64,000 nt of DNA from Methylotenera sp. (lineage in GTDB: Bacteria; Pseudomonadota; Gammaproteobacteria; Burkholderiales; Methylophilaceae): contig NZ_JAQSDZ010000011.1 of assembly GCF_029946165.1 (NCBI RefSeq), forward strand, positions 62,001 to 126,000, given 5' to 3'. Each line of letters opens with the position of its first letter. Within the stretch, counting starts at the first letter, position 1. A program made the translations under genes and the position numbers. Below the pieces are notes generated by a model, which had not been told where the DNA came from, ran no database searches, and was given only the letters and a program-made list of their open reading frames with translations. Below, in pieces: positions 34,970 to 44,245 of this stretch.

Positions 34970-35590
34970 TCATAGTGTTGAGATAATATCTTCAACTGAT
35001 TGTTTAACTAAATCTAAAGGCCTATTTGCATCAACCACTCTAAATCTAGCTGGGTTTTCTTTAGCTCGCTGTAAATAAGCATTTCTAATACGTGTGAAGA
35101 AATCTGCATTTTCACGCTCAAATTTATCTGGCTCGCGTGCATTAGCTAGCCTTTGTATGCTCACTTCAACAGGTACATCAAACAGAATTGTTACATCAGG
35201 CTGTAAATCTCCTTGCACCCATTGTTCTAACTGTTGCACCTTACTGGCTTCAATTCCTTTTGCACCACATTGGTAAGCATACGTGGCATCGGTAAATCGG
35301 TCAGAAAGCACATATATACCTCGCGCAAGCGCAGGCTTAATCACACATGCTATATGTTCACTTCTGGCAGCAAACATTAATAAAGTTTCTGTTTCAACAT
35401 GCATATTTTCATGCAGTAAAAGCTCACGTAGTCGTTCACCTAAAGCGGTTCCGCCTGGTTCTCTAGTAGACACAACTTCATGCCCACGACCTTGCAGTGC
35501 AGCAATAATACTGGCGATATGAGTGCTTTTACCTGCGCCATCCATGCCTTCTAGAGTTATAAATTTAGCATTAGTTTGTTGATTGGTCAT
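34970..35590 (-). CDS. tmk: Thymidylate kinase
   Basis: A 206-residue dTMP kinase: P-loop EGMDGAGKST, REPGGT, the DRFTDATYAYQ nucleotide-binding motif and a Lid region. It converts dTMP to dTDP. It sits between mltG (nine bases) and holB in a conserved order. Confidence 0.96.
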   Translation of the reverse strand: MTNQQTNAKFITLEGMDGAGKSTHIASIIAALQGRGHEVVSTREPGGTALGERLRELLLHENMHVETETLLMFAARSEHIACVIKPALARGIYVLSDRFTDATYAYQCGAKGIEASKVQQLEQWVQGDLQPDVTILFDVPVEVSIQRLANAREPDKFERENADFFTRIRNAYLQRAKENPARFRVVDANRPLDLVKQSVEDIISTL

Positions 35591-35599
35591 AAGTAATGG

Positions 35600-36595
35600 T
35601 TATTTTTTTAATTGATACTTCACAACGGCTCGGTTATGTTCTTCTAAGCTGCTTGAAAATGCATGGCTACCATCGCCTTTACCTACAAAATACAAGGCTT
35701 TAGTACTCGCTGGATGCAAAGCTGCTTCAATAGAAGCTATGCCGGGCATTGCTATGGGCGTTGGAGGCAAGCCGTTTCGCGTGTAAGTATTATAAGGCGT
35801 GTCGGCTATTAAATCTTTCTTACGAATGTTGCCGTTATATTGGGCACGCATGCCATAGATCACCGTCGGGTCAGTTTGTAGACGCATACCTATGCGCATT
35901 CTATTGATAAATACCCCTGCAATCATTGGTCGCTCAGAAGCCTTGCCCGTTTCTTTTTCAACAATAGAGGCCATAATCAAAGCTTGATAGCTATTTTTAT
36001 ATGGCAGGCCATTATCACGCTTATTCCATGCGTCATCCAGCTTGGTTTTCATAGCATCATAACTGCGTTGCAGTATCACGATATCAGCCGTGTTGCGATC
36101 AAAATAATAGGTGTCTGGAAAGAATAAACCTTCAGCCACGGAATATTCAGATCCAATTTTTCTTAATATTTCAGATTCAGAGAGTATGCTAACAGTTTGT
36201 TTTACAGCATCATTTTTCTCAAGTTTATTTCGCATTTGCGAAAATGTGCGCCCCTCAATAAACGTCACGCTGCCTTGAGTTGTCTTACCATGATTTAAGG
36301 AAAGCAATAACTGATATGGCGTAATGTTTCTGTTTAAAGTGTAGTCACCCGCTTGCAGATATGATTCTTTATGTAAAACCTTGGCAATGATAATAAATCG
36401 CCAAGGCTCCTTTAATACACCTTGTTGAACTAGCTGATTCGCGATACTTCTTAAGCCGCTTTTGGGTTGAATAGTAATTTCTTGACTGCTTGGCTGTAAC
36501 TTTAGTGATGAAGCTGCATAATATGCCAGCCAGCCAGCTAATCCGAAAGTAACCAAAAAACTCAAAAATAGCCACTTCTTTATTCTTTTAATCAT
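35600..36595 (-). CDS. mltG: Endolytic murein transglycosylase MltG
   Basis: A 331-residue YceG/MltG protein with one N-terminal membrane anchor (about 9-28), a LysM-like region and the catalytic domain with the essential Glu in SIVEKETG, followed by LQTDPTVIYG and YNTYTRNGLPPTPI. It cleaves nascent glycan strands. Its ATG overlaps the pabC stop by four bases. Confidence 0.96.
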   Translation of the reverse strand: MIKRIKKWLFLSFLVTFGLAGWLAYYAASSLKLQPSSQEITIQPKSGLRSIANQLVQQGVLKEPWRFIIIAKVLHKESYLQAGDYTLNRNITPYQLLLSLNHGKTTQGSVTFIEGRTFSQMRNKLEKNDAVKQTVSILSESEILRKIGSEYSVAEGLFFPDTYYFDRNTADIVILQRSYDAMKTKLDDAWNKRDNGLPYKNSYQALIMASIVEKETGKASERPMIAGVFINRMRIGMRLQTDPTVIYGMRAQYNGNIRKKDLIADTPYNTYTRNGLPPTPIAMPGIASIEAALHPASTKALYFVGKGDGSHAFSSSLEEHNRAVVKYQLKK

Positions 36596-37413
36596 GCTTT
36601 CAATGCATCTCTAATATTTTTGGCTAAATTCTGTACTGGGAATTTTTTATGACCTATTTTTTTTACTGATAAGGCACCGTATAAGCTATTGCAAATAATA
36701 ACTTCATCCGCTAAAGCCATTTTAGTAAAGGATAATGGTTTAATTTCAATCTTTAAATTAAGCATGCTAGCAAGCCAAATAATACGTTGCCGCGTGATTC
36801 CAGCAACTCCACAATCGCTTAGGTCAGGCGTGATTAAGATATCATCGAAACGTGCAAAAACATTACTCATCGTACATTCAATAACATTGCTTTGTAGGTC
36901 TAACATTAGGCCGTCGAATAAGTTTTCATCATTCCATTCCATACGCGCTAAAACATTCTCTAATCGATTAAGATGTTTAATGCCAGCAAGCTTCTTTTGT
37001 TCAGGTAAGCGAATTTCACATTCATGCAGATCCACACCTTTTATGAAAATATCCGGTCTATATTTAGGCATGGCCGATTTAATGATAACGCGAGTTGGAT
37101 TGGTAATTGCAGGCGGAGCATAGCCACGCGCGCCCTCGCCTCTGGTGATGATGATTTTTGCTACCTCTGGCTGATCAGTCACCGAGAATAACTGTTGCAT
37201 ATCGCTTATTAGTAAATCTGCACTTGGGCAAACGATACCAATCACAGCGCAATCGGCCACAAGTTTTTGATAATGTAGCGGCCAATTATCTGGTTGACCG
37301 TTACGCATTAACATAGTGCGAAATATGCCATCGCCATATGCAAAACCGCGATCTAATGGCGAAATTGTTTGTGTAAAATCACCATTAATCAAATAAATAT
37401 TTTTCTGATTCAT
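36592..37413 (-). CDS. pabC: Aminodeoxychorismate lyase
   Basis: A 273-residue PLP-dependent fold-type IV enzyme that forms p-aminobenzoate for folate. The N-terminal DRGFAYGDGIFRT and the PLP lysine in GIKHLNRLENVLAR are typical of PabC rather than of branched-chain aminotransferases. It heads the pabC-mltG-tmk-holB-pilZ-tatD row, following a fabF terminator. Confidence 0.94.
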   Translation of the reverse strand: MNQKNIYLINGDFTQTISPLDRGFAYGDGIFRTMLMRNGQPDNWPLHYQKLVADCAVIGIVCPSADLLISDMQQLFSVTDQPEVAKIIITRGEGARGYAPPAITNPTRVIIKSAMPKYRPDIFIKGVDLHECEIRLPEQKKLAGIKHLNRLENVLARMEWNDENLFDGLMLDLQSNVIECTMSNVFARFDDILITPDLSDCGVAGITRQRIIWLASMLNLKIEIKPLSFTKMALADEVIICNSLYGALSVKKIGHKKFPVQNLAKNIRDALKA

Positions 37414-37484
37414 AAGCTGTAATTAAACCATAGCAGCCGCTATTTACATAGCAGAAGCTCTCTCACCGAAGACCTGTTAAATAT

Positions 37485-37515
37485 AAAAAAGCCTGCGAAA
37501 CTAGTGTCGCAGGCT
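37485..37515 (-). terminator. Terminator of the fab operon after fabF
   Basis: AGCCTGCGA (37490-37498) pairs with TCGCAGGCT (37507-37515); on the minus strand the stem is followed by six U residues (37485-37490). It separates the fatty-acid genes from pabC. Confidence 0.92.
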
Positions 37516-37556
37516 CATTCATTTTTCGAAAATATCGAAATGCTTAAAAGCTGTAG

Positions 37557-38801
37557 TTATATCTTTTTAAATACCAAGCTACCATTTGTACCGCCAAAGC
37601 CAAAATTGTTCTTTAATGCATAAGTGATTTTCATATCGCGTGCGGTATTGGCGCAATAATCTAAGTCACATTCTGGATCTTGATTAAAGATATTGATAGT
37701 GGGCGGAGATACTTGGTTGTAGATTGAAAGTACGGTAAATACTGACTCTAACCCCCCTGCACCACCAAGCAAATGACCCGTCATTGATTTAGTTGAGTTG
37801 ACAACTAGATTGCTTGAGTGGTCACCAAATGCTGCTTTAATCGCATTAGTTTCGTTAGAATCGCCCAAGGGAGTAGAAGTGCCATGGGCATTAATAAATT
37901 GAACTTCACTAGGGTCAATACCAGCATTATTCATCGCATTACGCATAGATCTGCGTGGCCCATCCATGTTGGGTGCAGTCATATGATAAGCGTCAGCACT
38001 CATACCATAACCACTTAGTTCAGCATAGATTCTAGCGCCACGTGCTTTAGCATGTTCATATTCTTCAAGCACTAATACTCCCGCACCCTCACCGATAACA
38101 AAGCCGTCACGGTCTTTATCCCAAGGACGACTAGCTGTTGCAGGATCGTCATTGCGCGTAGATAAAGCACGTGAAGCTGCAAAGCCACCAACACTTAAAC
38201 GTGTAATAGCGGCTTCTGCACCGCCAGCAATCATGACGTCAGCATCACCATACTCAATCATGCGGGATGCATCGCCAATTGAGTGCGTACCGGTGGTACA
38301 AGCAGTGACAATAGCAACATTAGGCCCTTTTAAGCCAAACATAATCGATAAATTACCTGAAATCATGTTAATAATGGTGCCAGGAATAAAGAATGGTGAG
38401 ATTTTGCGTGGGCCTGATTCTTGATAAAGGATGTCTGTATCTTCAATAAACTGCATACCACCAATGCCAGAGCCAATAGAAACGCCGATACGCTCAGCGT
38501 TTTCTTCTGTCACTTCAAGACCTGAATCTTTAAATGCCTCAATGCCAGCGGCTAAGCCGAATTGAATGAATGTATCCATGCGTCTAGCGTCTTTCGCAGA
38601 GATGAAGTCCTCAGCGTTAAAGTTTTTAACTTCACCAGCTATGGTTGAAGAAAAAGCGCTAGCATCAAATTTGGTAATTTGAGTAATGCCAGATTTACCA
38701 GCAGTAATGTTATCCCAAGCAGTTTTAACACCAATACCCACAGGTGAAACCACACCAAGACCAGTGACAACGACGCGACGTTTATTTGTAACAATAGACA
38801 T
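37557..38801 (-). CDS. fabF: 3-oxoacyl-ACP synthase II
   Basis: A 414-residue condensing enzyme with the Cys-His-His triad in [19 protein letters not shown] and [12 protein letters not shown]. It elongates acyl-ACP with malonyl-ACP in the cytosol. Last gene of the fab cluster, 128 bases after acpP across a long hairpin. Confidence 0.97.
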   Translation of the reverse strand: MSIVTNKRRVVVTGLGVVSPVGIGVKTAWDNITAGKSGITQITKFDASAFSSTIAGEVKNFNAEDFISAKDARRMDTFIQFGLAAGIEAFKDSGLEVTEENAERIGVSIGSGIGGMQFIEDTDILYQESGPRKISPFFIPGTIINMISGNLSIMFGLKGPNVAIVTACTTGTHSIGDASRMIEYGDADVMIAGGAEAAITRLSVGGFAASRALSTRNDDPATASRPWDKDRDGFVIGEGAGVLVLEEYEHAKARGARIYAELSGYGMSADAYHMTAPNMDGPRRSMRNAMNNAGIDPSEVQFINAHGTSTPLGDSNETNAIKAAFGDHSSNLVVNSTKSMTGHLLGGAGGLESVFTVLSIYNQVSPPTINIFNQDPECDLDYCANTARDMKITYALKNNFGFGGTNGSLVFKKI

Positions 38802-38825
38802 TAGAAAAGTCTCTTAAAAATGATT

Positions 38826-38871
38826 AACCCAGAAATCATTTTACAATTAATTGTAAAGTGGTTTCTGGGTT
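38826..38871 (-). other. Long inverted repeat in the acpP-fabF spacer
   Basis: AACCCAGAAA (38826-38835) pairs with TTTCTGGGTT (38862-38871) and the interior TTACAATTAATTGTAA extends the stem to nearly the whole 46 bases. No U tract follows on the minus strand. It probably acts as an attenuator or 3' stabiliser that lets the abundant ACP be made in excess over FabF. Confidence 0.75.
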
Positions 38872-38929
38872 TTGCAGCAATTGCAAGGCGTTAGCCACTA
38901 GTAGCAGTGGGCATAACGTCTATGGGAAT

Positions 38930-39166
38930 TTATTTTAAGTTCGTATTGATGTAATCAATAGCTAGTTGAACTGTAGTGATTTTTTCTGCTTCTTCATCAG
39001 GAATTTCACAGTCAAACTCTTCTTCTAGTGCCATTACAAGCTCAACGGTATCGAGCGAATCTGCACCTAAATCATCAACAAATGATGATGAGTTTTTTAC
39101 ATCAGCTTCATTTGCACCAAGTTGCTCAGTAACAATTTTTTTAACACGTTGTTCGATGTCAGACAT
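38930..39166 (-). CDS. acpP: Acyl carrier protein
   Basis: A 78-residue acidic ACP with the phosphopantetheine serine in [12 protein letters not shown] and the conserved [16 protein letters not shown] helix. It carries acyl chains for FabD, FabH, FabG, FabF, FabZ, PlsX and the Lpx acyltransferases, all encoded in this window. Confidence 0.98.
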   Translation of the reverse strand: MSDIEQRVKKIVTEQLGANEADVKNSSSFVDDLGADSLDTVELVMALEEEFDCEIPDEEAEKITTVQLAIDYINTNLK

Positions 39167-39193
39167 CTAAATACCCCTTTAATTAAAAAATAG

Positions 39194-39238
39194 CTATATA
39201 TAGAATCTATATATAGAAATATAGTACAGCTAAGACAA
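39194..39238 (-). promoter_or_regulatory. Possible acpP promoter containing a CTATATATAG tandem repeat
   Basis: CTATATATAGAAT is repeated in tandem at 39194-39206 and 39207-39219; each unit is itself palindromic. On the minus strand TTGTCT is followed after 17 bases by TATATA inside this repeat, a plausible sigma70 pair about 30-40 bases upstream of acpP. The repeat offers several -10-like sequences, so the exact start is uncertain. Confidence 0.4.
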
Positions 39239-39275
39239 TATTCTACCAAAACTCGAGCAGAATATAAAAAAACTT

Positions 39276-40016
39276 TTACACCATTAACATGCCACCATTC
39301 ACATGAATTGTTTCACCAGTAATATAAGCTGCATTTGGTGAAGCAAGAAATGCTACGGTAGCGGCAATCTCTTTAACATTACCTAGTCGCCCTGCTGGAA
39401 TACGTGCAAGCATTTTAGCAGTCGCTTCTTCAGGTAATTCAGCCGTCATGTCAGTATCAATAAAGCCTGGTGCTACACAGTTTACCGTAATACCTCGGCT
39501 ACCAACTTCTGCGGCCAAAGACTTGGTAAAGCCCGTCATACCCGCTTTTGCAGCTGCGTAATTCGTTTGGCCAGCGTTACCCATATGACCTACTACAGAC
39601 GAAATACTGATAATCCTTCCAGTACGCGCCTTCATCATTGGGCGCAATACAGCTTGGCTCATGCGGAAAACTGAAGTTAGGTTAGTGCTAATAACGTCAT
39701 CCCAATCTTCATCTTTCATGCGCATTAATAGCGTATCACGAGTAATACCAGCATTATTCACTAAAATGCTTACATCGCCATATTTTTCACTAATAGTTTT
39801 TAAGGTAGCAGCTACCTGTTCAGCATCATTCACATTGAGCGCCATGCCTTCGCCTTTGATATTGGCGCTAGTAAAAGTATTGCTGATGGAAGTTGCACCA
39901 TTTTCTGAAGTTGCGGTTCCAATAACAATCGCACCCTGTTCGCCAAGTGCCTGTGCTATAGCAGCACCAATGCCACGACTTGCGCCCGTAACTAAAGCAA
40001 TTTGTCCAGTTAACAT
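39276..40016 (-). CDS. fabG: 3-oxoacyl-ACP reductase
   Basis: A 246-residue short-chain dehydrogenase: NADPH motif TGASRGIG, NNAG, catalytic Ser in ISISSVVG and YAAAK. It reduces 3-oxoacyl-ACP. It lies between fabD and acpP in the standard order. Confidence 0.97.
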   Translation of the reverse strand: MLTGQIALVTGASRGIGAAIAQALGEQGAIVIGTATSENGATSISNTFTSANIKGEGMALNVNDAEQVAATLKTISEKYGDVSILVNNAGITRDTLLMRMKDEDWDDVISTNLTSVFRMSQAVLRPMMKARTGRIISISSVVGHMGNAGQTNYAAAKAGMTGFTKSLAAEVGSRGITVNCVAPGFIDTDMTAELPEEATAKMLARIPAGRLGNVKEIAATVAFLASPNAAYITGETIHVNGGMLMV

Positions 40017-40060
40017 GTTAACCCCTTGTATAAATTATATTATTCTGAAATCAATCTATC

Positions 40061-40987
40061 TTAAAGTTGGCTTTGAAACTCTTTTAAAGCTTCATTATTG
40101 GTCAGTGCTACGCATGGCAGTTCGGCTACGATACGCTTGGTTAAACCTGCCAATACTTTGCCTGGACCACACTCAGCAGCTTGGGTAACACCTTGCGCAT
40201 GAATAGCTTGCACTGTTTCGACCCAGCGCACTGGACTGTATAACTGACGCACTAACGCATCTTTTATTTTTTCAGCTTCTTGATAGGCGGTAACGTCTGC
40301 ATTTTGGATTACCGAGATTTGTGGCACATTGACCGTTACATTTTTCAAGTATTCTGAAAATTTTACTGCGGCTGGCTTCATTAGCGCACAATGAGATGGC
40401 ACGCTGACTGGCAATGGTAAAGCGCGTTTAGCGCCCTTCGCTTTTGCTAACTCCATGCCACGCTCTACAGCTGCTTTATTGCCTGCAATCACTACCTGAC
40501 CAGGTGAGTTAAAGTTTACCGCTTCAAGCACTTCATTTTGTGCGGCTTCTGCGCACACTTCACGCACAATATTATCATCTAAACCTAGTATTGCCGCCAT
40601 TGCACCAACCCCAGCTGGAACTGCGCTTTGCATCACCTCGGCACGATAACGAACTAAAGGAAGCGCATCAGTAAATGATATTGCGCCAGAAGCTACCAAA
40701 GCTGTGAACTCACCAAGGCTATGACCAGCCAAAACAGTTGGAAGTTTGTCGGTAGAAGCTTGCCAAGCGCGCCATGTGGCAACTCCAGCAATCAACATGA
40801 TAGGTTGGGTATTAGTCGTTTCGTTGATGGCTTCATTCGGTTCCGTAGCCATAGCCCAGAAATCAAGACCTAGAATATCAGAAGCTTCAGTAAAGGTTTC
40901 GCGGATAATGGCTGATTCGCCAAAACCATTCATCATACCAACTGATTGAGAACCTTGGCCAGGAAATAGAAATGCAAATTTATTCAT
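40061..40987 (-). CDS. fabD: Malonyl-CoA:ACP transacylase
   Basis: A 308-residue acyltransferase with FLFPGQGSQ at the N-terminus, the nucleophilic Ser in GHSLGE and the catalytic His in PVSVPSHCALM. It loads malonate onto ACP for FabH and FabF. Confidence 0.97.
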   Translation of the reverse strand: MNKFAFLFPGQGSQSVGMMNGFGESAIIRETFTEASDILGLDFWAMATEPNEAINETTNTQPIMLIAGVATWRAWQASTDKLPTVLAGHSLGEFTALVASGAISFTDALPLVRYRAEVMQSAVPAGVGAMAAILGLDDNIVREVCAEAAQNEVLEAVNFNSPGQVVIAGNKAAVERGMELAKAKGAKRALPLPVSVPSHCALMKPAAVKFSEYLKNVTVNVPQISVIQNADVTAYQEAEKIKDALVRQLYSPVRWVETVQAIHAQGVTQAAECGPGKVLAGLTKRIVAELPCVALTNNEALKEFQSQL

Positions 40988-41062
40988 AGATTTTTATTGC
41001 TAATTATTTATATCGTTAATTGTATAGTGATGACTTGAGTCAATATTGCTTATGACATTAAG

Positions 41063-42010
41063 TTAATACTTAATTAATGCTGAACCCCAAGTAAAACCGC
41101 CGCCAAAAGCTTCCATCAAGATTATTTCGCCGCGTTTAATACGGCCATCACGAACAGCTGTGTCTAAAGCTAATGGTATAGAGGCAGCCGAGGTATTGCC
41201 ATGTTTATCCACGGTAACGACTACATTATCCATGCTCATATCTAGTTTTTTGGCAGTCGCTTGCAAAATGCGAATGTTTGCTTGATGCGGCACTAACCAA
41301 TCAATATCAGATTTTTGCATGCCATTTGCTTCTAGCGTTTCATCCACAATGGCATCTAAAGTATTGACTGCAACTTTAAACACGCCATTGCCTTCCATCA
41401 CAACGGTATCGCGACCATTCGGGTCCTCGCTACGAGGCACGTGCAACATTTTTTCATAACTTCCATCTGCATGCAAATGCGTAGAAATAATACCCTGTTC
41501 GTCGCTTGCTTGCAGAATCACAGCACCAGCGCCATCACCCCACAAAATGCAATTACCGCGATTTGTCCAGTCAACAATCCGTGAGAATGATTCAGCGCCA
41601 ATGACTAAAGCGCATTTAGCCGCACCAGATTTTATAAAGTTATCAGCTGTTGCGATTGCATAAACAAACCCACTGCAAACAGCTTGAATGTCAAATGCAG
41701 GGCAACCCGCAATGCCAAGTTTTCTTTGCAATATGACAGCAGTACTAGGGAAAATCTTATCTGGCGTTGTGGTTGCGACGATAATCAAATCAATATCGTT
41801 AACCTGAATACCTGCCGCCTCAATCGCATTAAGTGAAGCATGCAATGCTAAATCACTTGTAGCTTCATCATCAGCCACAATATGGCGCTCACGGATACCT
41901 GTACGTGAGAAAATCCACTCGTCAGTAGTATCAACCATGCTTTCTAAATCAGCATTTGTGAGTATTTTTTCGGGGAGATAGCTCCCTGTTCCTGCAATTC
42001 TGGAATTCAT
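41063..42010 (-). CDS. fabH: 3-oxoacyl-ACP synthase III
   Basis: A 315-residue initiation condensing enzyme with the catalytic Cys in QAVCSGF, His in VPHQANIRI and Asn in KHGNTSAAS. It condenses acetyl-CoA with malonyl-ACP. Its ATG overlaps the plsX stop by four bases. Confidence 0.97.
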   Translation of the reverse strand: MNSRIAGTGSYLPEKILTNADLESMVDTTDEWIFSRTGIRERHIVADDEATSDLALHASLNAIEAAGIQVNDIDLIIVATTTPDKIFPSTAVILQRKLGIAGCPAFDIQAVCSGFVYAIATADNFIKSGAAKCALVIGAESFSRIVDWTNRGNCILWGDGAGAVILQASDEQGIISTHLHADGSYEKMLHVPRSEDPNGRDTVVMEGNGVFKVAVNTLDAIVDETLEANGMQKSDIDWLVPHQANIRILQATAKKLDMSMDNVVVTVDKHGNTSAASIPLALDTAVRDGRIKRGEIILMEAFGGGFTWGSALIKY

Positions 42011-43065
42011 TGTTCGTTATCCGAGCTGTTTGTATTAGCCATAGCAATCTGCTGTGATTGTATATGCTCTATTTCTAATTGTTCTGTAATGCGCTTAAGA
42101 ACGCCACTACGAGACTCCTCAACGGCAGTATGAATAGCATTTAAAAATGCAATGCTATCTGCACCACCGTGACTTTTCACCACAATACCACGTAAACCTA
42201 AAAAACTTGCGCCGTTATAATTGCGCGGATCCATGCGATTCTTAAAAGCTTTTAATACGGGCATTGCAACCAAACCCATTAACTTAGTTAGCCAGTTACG
42301 TTTAAACTCTTGAGAAAGAAAGCGTCCCATCATTTGCGCCAAGCCTTCGGCAGCTTTTAACGTGATATTACCGACAAAGCCATCACAAACAACTACATCA
42401 GTCGTGCCTTTGAAAATATCGTTACCTTCAACGTTGCCGTAAAAATTAAGGTGACTTTTGCGCAGTAACTCACCCGTTTGCTTGACAACTTCATTACCTT
42501 TGATATCTTCTGAGCCAATATTTAACAAGCCTACTGTAGGTTTATCTTTATGCTCCACACATGAAACCAACATACTTCCCATGACAGCAAATTGTAGCAA
42601 TTGTTCAGGCGTGCAATCGGCATTTGCGCCTAAATCCAGTATATACGTTTTACCTTTTTGACTAGGGAATATACCTGCAATCGCAGGCCTATCAATCCCG
42701 GGTAAGGTTTTTAACACAAAACGTGCCGTTGCCATTAATGCGCCAGTATTGCCGGCGCTTACGCAAGCTGAGGCTTCGCCACTTTTAACTAGATTAATGG
42801 CAACTCGCATAGAAGAGTCTTTTTTATTTTTTAGAGCGCTCTGCGGCTGCTCATCCATTGAAATGACTTCGCTAGCATGATGAATACGTAAACGTGAATT
42901 TGTTGTTGCTTTACGTGCCTTCAACTCAGCTTCAATAGCATCTTGCAAACCAACTAATACGATATTTAGCTGATCATCATCTTTAAGCGCTTTAAGCGCT
43001 GCAGGAATGGTTACGTGCGGGCCGTGATCCCCACCCATTGCGTCAATTGCGACAGTTATATCCAT
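42007..43065 (-). CDS. plsX: Phosphate acyltransferase PlsX
   Basis: A 352-residue PlsX with the N-terminal DAMGGDHGP and the conserved [10 protein letters not shown] and [11 protein letters not shown] motifs. It makes acyl-phosphate from acyl-ACP for phospholipid synthesis at the membrane. Situated between rpmF and fabH as in most proteobacteria. Confidence 0.97.
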   Translation of the reverse strand: MDITVAIDAMGGDHGPHVTIPAALKALKDDDQLNIVLVGLQDAIEAELKARKATTNSRLRIHHASEVISMDEQPQSALKNKKDSSMRVAINLVKSGEASACVSAGNTGALMATARFVLKTLPGIDRPAIAGIFPSQKGKTYILDLGANADCTPEQLLQFAVMGSMLVSCVEHKDKPTVGLLNIGSEDIKGNEVVKQTGELLRKSHLNFYGNVEGNDIFKGTTDVVVCDGFVGNITLKAAEGLAQMMGRFLSQEFKRNWLTKLMGLVAMPVLKAFKNRMDPRNYNGASFLGLRGIVVKSHGGADSIAFLNAIHTAVEESRSGVLKRITEQLEIEHIQSQQIAMANTNSSDNEQ

Positions 43066-43139
43066 AGCTTTACTCAGTTTATAAGAGAATAAATGCGTTA
43101 TACATTGAATTAAAATTCATTTGCGCCACACATACACCA

Positions 43140-43165
43140 ACGCCGCACCAGTTCTGGAGCGGCGT
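43140..43165 (-). other. GC-rich hairpin between rpmF and plsX
   Basis: ACGCCGC (43140-43146) pairs with GCGGCGT (43159-43165), and CCAG/CTGG continues the stem inside. The lack of a following U run argues against a standard terminator. It may reduce read-through from the highly expressed ribosomal-protein gene into plsX, or mark a processing site. Confidence 0.65.
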
Positions 43166-43245
43166 CAATGATATTAATGCACTATTTAACAAATTTATCT
43201 TTTATTTAATCTAAATCGAGACTAAACAAAAATCAAATAGTGTAA

Positions 43246-43425
43246 TTATTCGCCTTTTGATGGCATAACTTTACGACCACGATAGTAGCCGTTTGGGCTG
43301 ATGTGATGACGTAAATGAGCTTCACCTGTTGTAGGCTCTACTGCTAATGCTGGGTTAGTTAGAAAGTCATGTGAACGGTGCATACCGCGTTTAGATGGTG
43401 ACTTTTTGTTTTGCTGAACTGCCAT
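43246..43425 (-). CDS. rpmF: Ribosomal protein bL32
   Basis: A 59-residue protein beginning [20 protein letters not shown], with the typical [18 protein letters not shown]-terminal region. It contains no cysteines, so it is the zinc-free form. It lies between yceD and plsX, the conserved proteobacterial order, and behind a strong promoter-like sequence. Confidence 0.97.
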   Translation of the reverse strand: MAVQQNKKSPSKRGMHRSHDFLTNPALAVEPTTGEAHLRHHISPNGYYRGRKVMPSKGE

Positions 43426-43536
43426 AATAAAACTCCAATAAAATGATTAAAACATCATCTCAATTACATACAAACTGATGCACGAATAATTACTTTACAT
43501 CACTAATTTAAGATTACGTAAAACTTCAAGCCCGCT

Positions 43537-43565
43537 ACTATAATATAAAACCTAGCTTTTGTCAG
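43537..43565 (-). promoter_or_regulatory. Sigma70-type promoter of rpmF
   Basis: On the minus strand CTGACA (43560-43565) and TATAGT (43537-43542) are separated by exactly 17 bases; each hexamer matches consensus at five of six positions. It lies between yceD and rpmF and would drive rpmF and the fatty-acid genes. Confidence 0.75.
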
Positions 43566-43591
43566 CTTTTAATATGTGTTTATATGCAGCC

Positions 43592-44119
43592 TTAGGGCTT
43601 AATTAAGCCCTTAAGCACAGCAAATGGATTTGGTTTCTCACCACTTTGCGTTGTTAGCTCGGTACAGCCCTCTTCATGCATGGGCGCAATTGGCATTGCC
43701 ATGATGATTTCATCTTCAATCAACGCGATTAAATCCATCGCTTTATTCGCCTGCTGCAAGTCGTAATCATCACTATTATCAATATCAACCGCTTCCACAT
43801 CCGTATCACTCACTTCGCCGATTAAATAATTAAAATTTAAACTTAGATTAAGCGGCATTGCATTTAAGCAACGCTGACATGCTGTAGTCAGACTGCAAGC
43901 TACCGTTAATTGCAAAATATGTTGACCAACTGCGTCAGTCTTGCCTTGCAGTACGTAGCTAATCAACCCTGTGTAGTTTATTTTTGTAGGGTTTGTTAAG
44001 TTTGAAGAATGCATTAACTCCTCTAACCTAGGAAAGTCTGGAAGAGATAACTCACCTTCTATACGTTCATTTTTTTTAGAAAAAGCAATGTTGTCTATTA
44101 ATAATATATTCTTACTCAT
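43592..44119 (-). CDS. yceD: YceD/DUF177 23S rRNA accumulation protein
   Basis: A 175-residue protein from ATG 44119; an in-frame TTG 30 bases upstream lies in a small repeat and is less likely. The family features are the cysteine pair in SLTTACQRCLNAM and the C-terminal NPFAVLKGL. YceD is linked to 23S rRNA accumulation and sits before rpmF in most Gram-negative bacteria. It is divergent from accC. Confidence 0.92.
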   Translation of the reverse strand: MSKNILLIDNIAFSKKNERIEGELSLPDFPRLEELMHSSNLTNPTKINYTGLISYVLQGKTDAVGQHILQLTVACSLTTACQRCLNAMPLNLSLNFNYLIGEVSDTDVEAVDIDNSDDYDLQQANKAMDLIALIEDEIIMAMPIAPMHEEGCTELTTQSGEKPNPFAVLKGLIKP

Positions 44120-44181
44120 TTTACTGGTGCTCAAATTATTGGTGCTCAAAATTTATAGTACTCAAAATTTAGTGTTGGGGA

Positions 44182-44210
44182 TTTAGCTCTAACGATACAC
44201 ATGTTACAAT
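44182..44210 (+). promoter_or_regulatory. Possible promoter of the biotin carboxylase operon
   Basis: TACAAT (44205-44210) is a good -10; a weak TTTAGC-like -35 lies 17 bases upstream. The start would give a leader of about 30 bases before the GTG at 44246. The neighbouring 44125-44175 stretch holds three degenerate copies of a TTGAGCACC-type repeat of no known role. Confidence 0.4.
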
Positions 44211-44245
44211 TGCTGGGTTTGAGTATCAAATTTAAGGGCTGTAAC

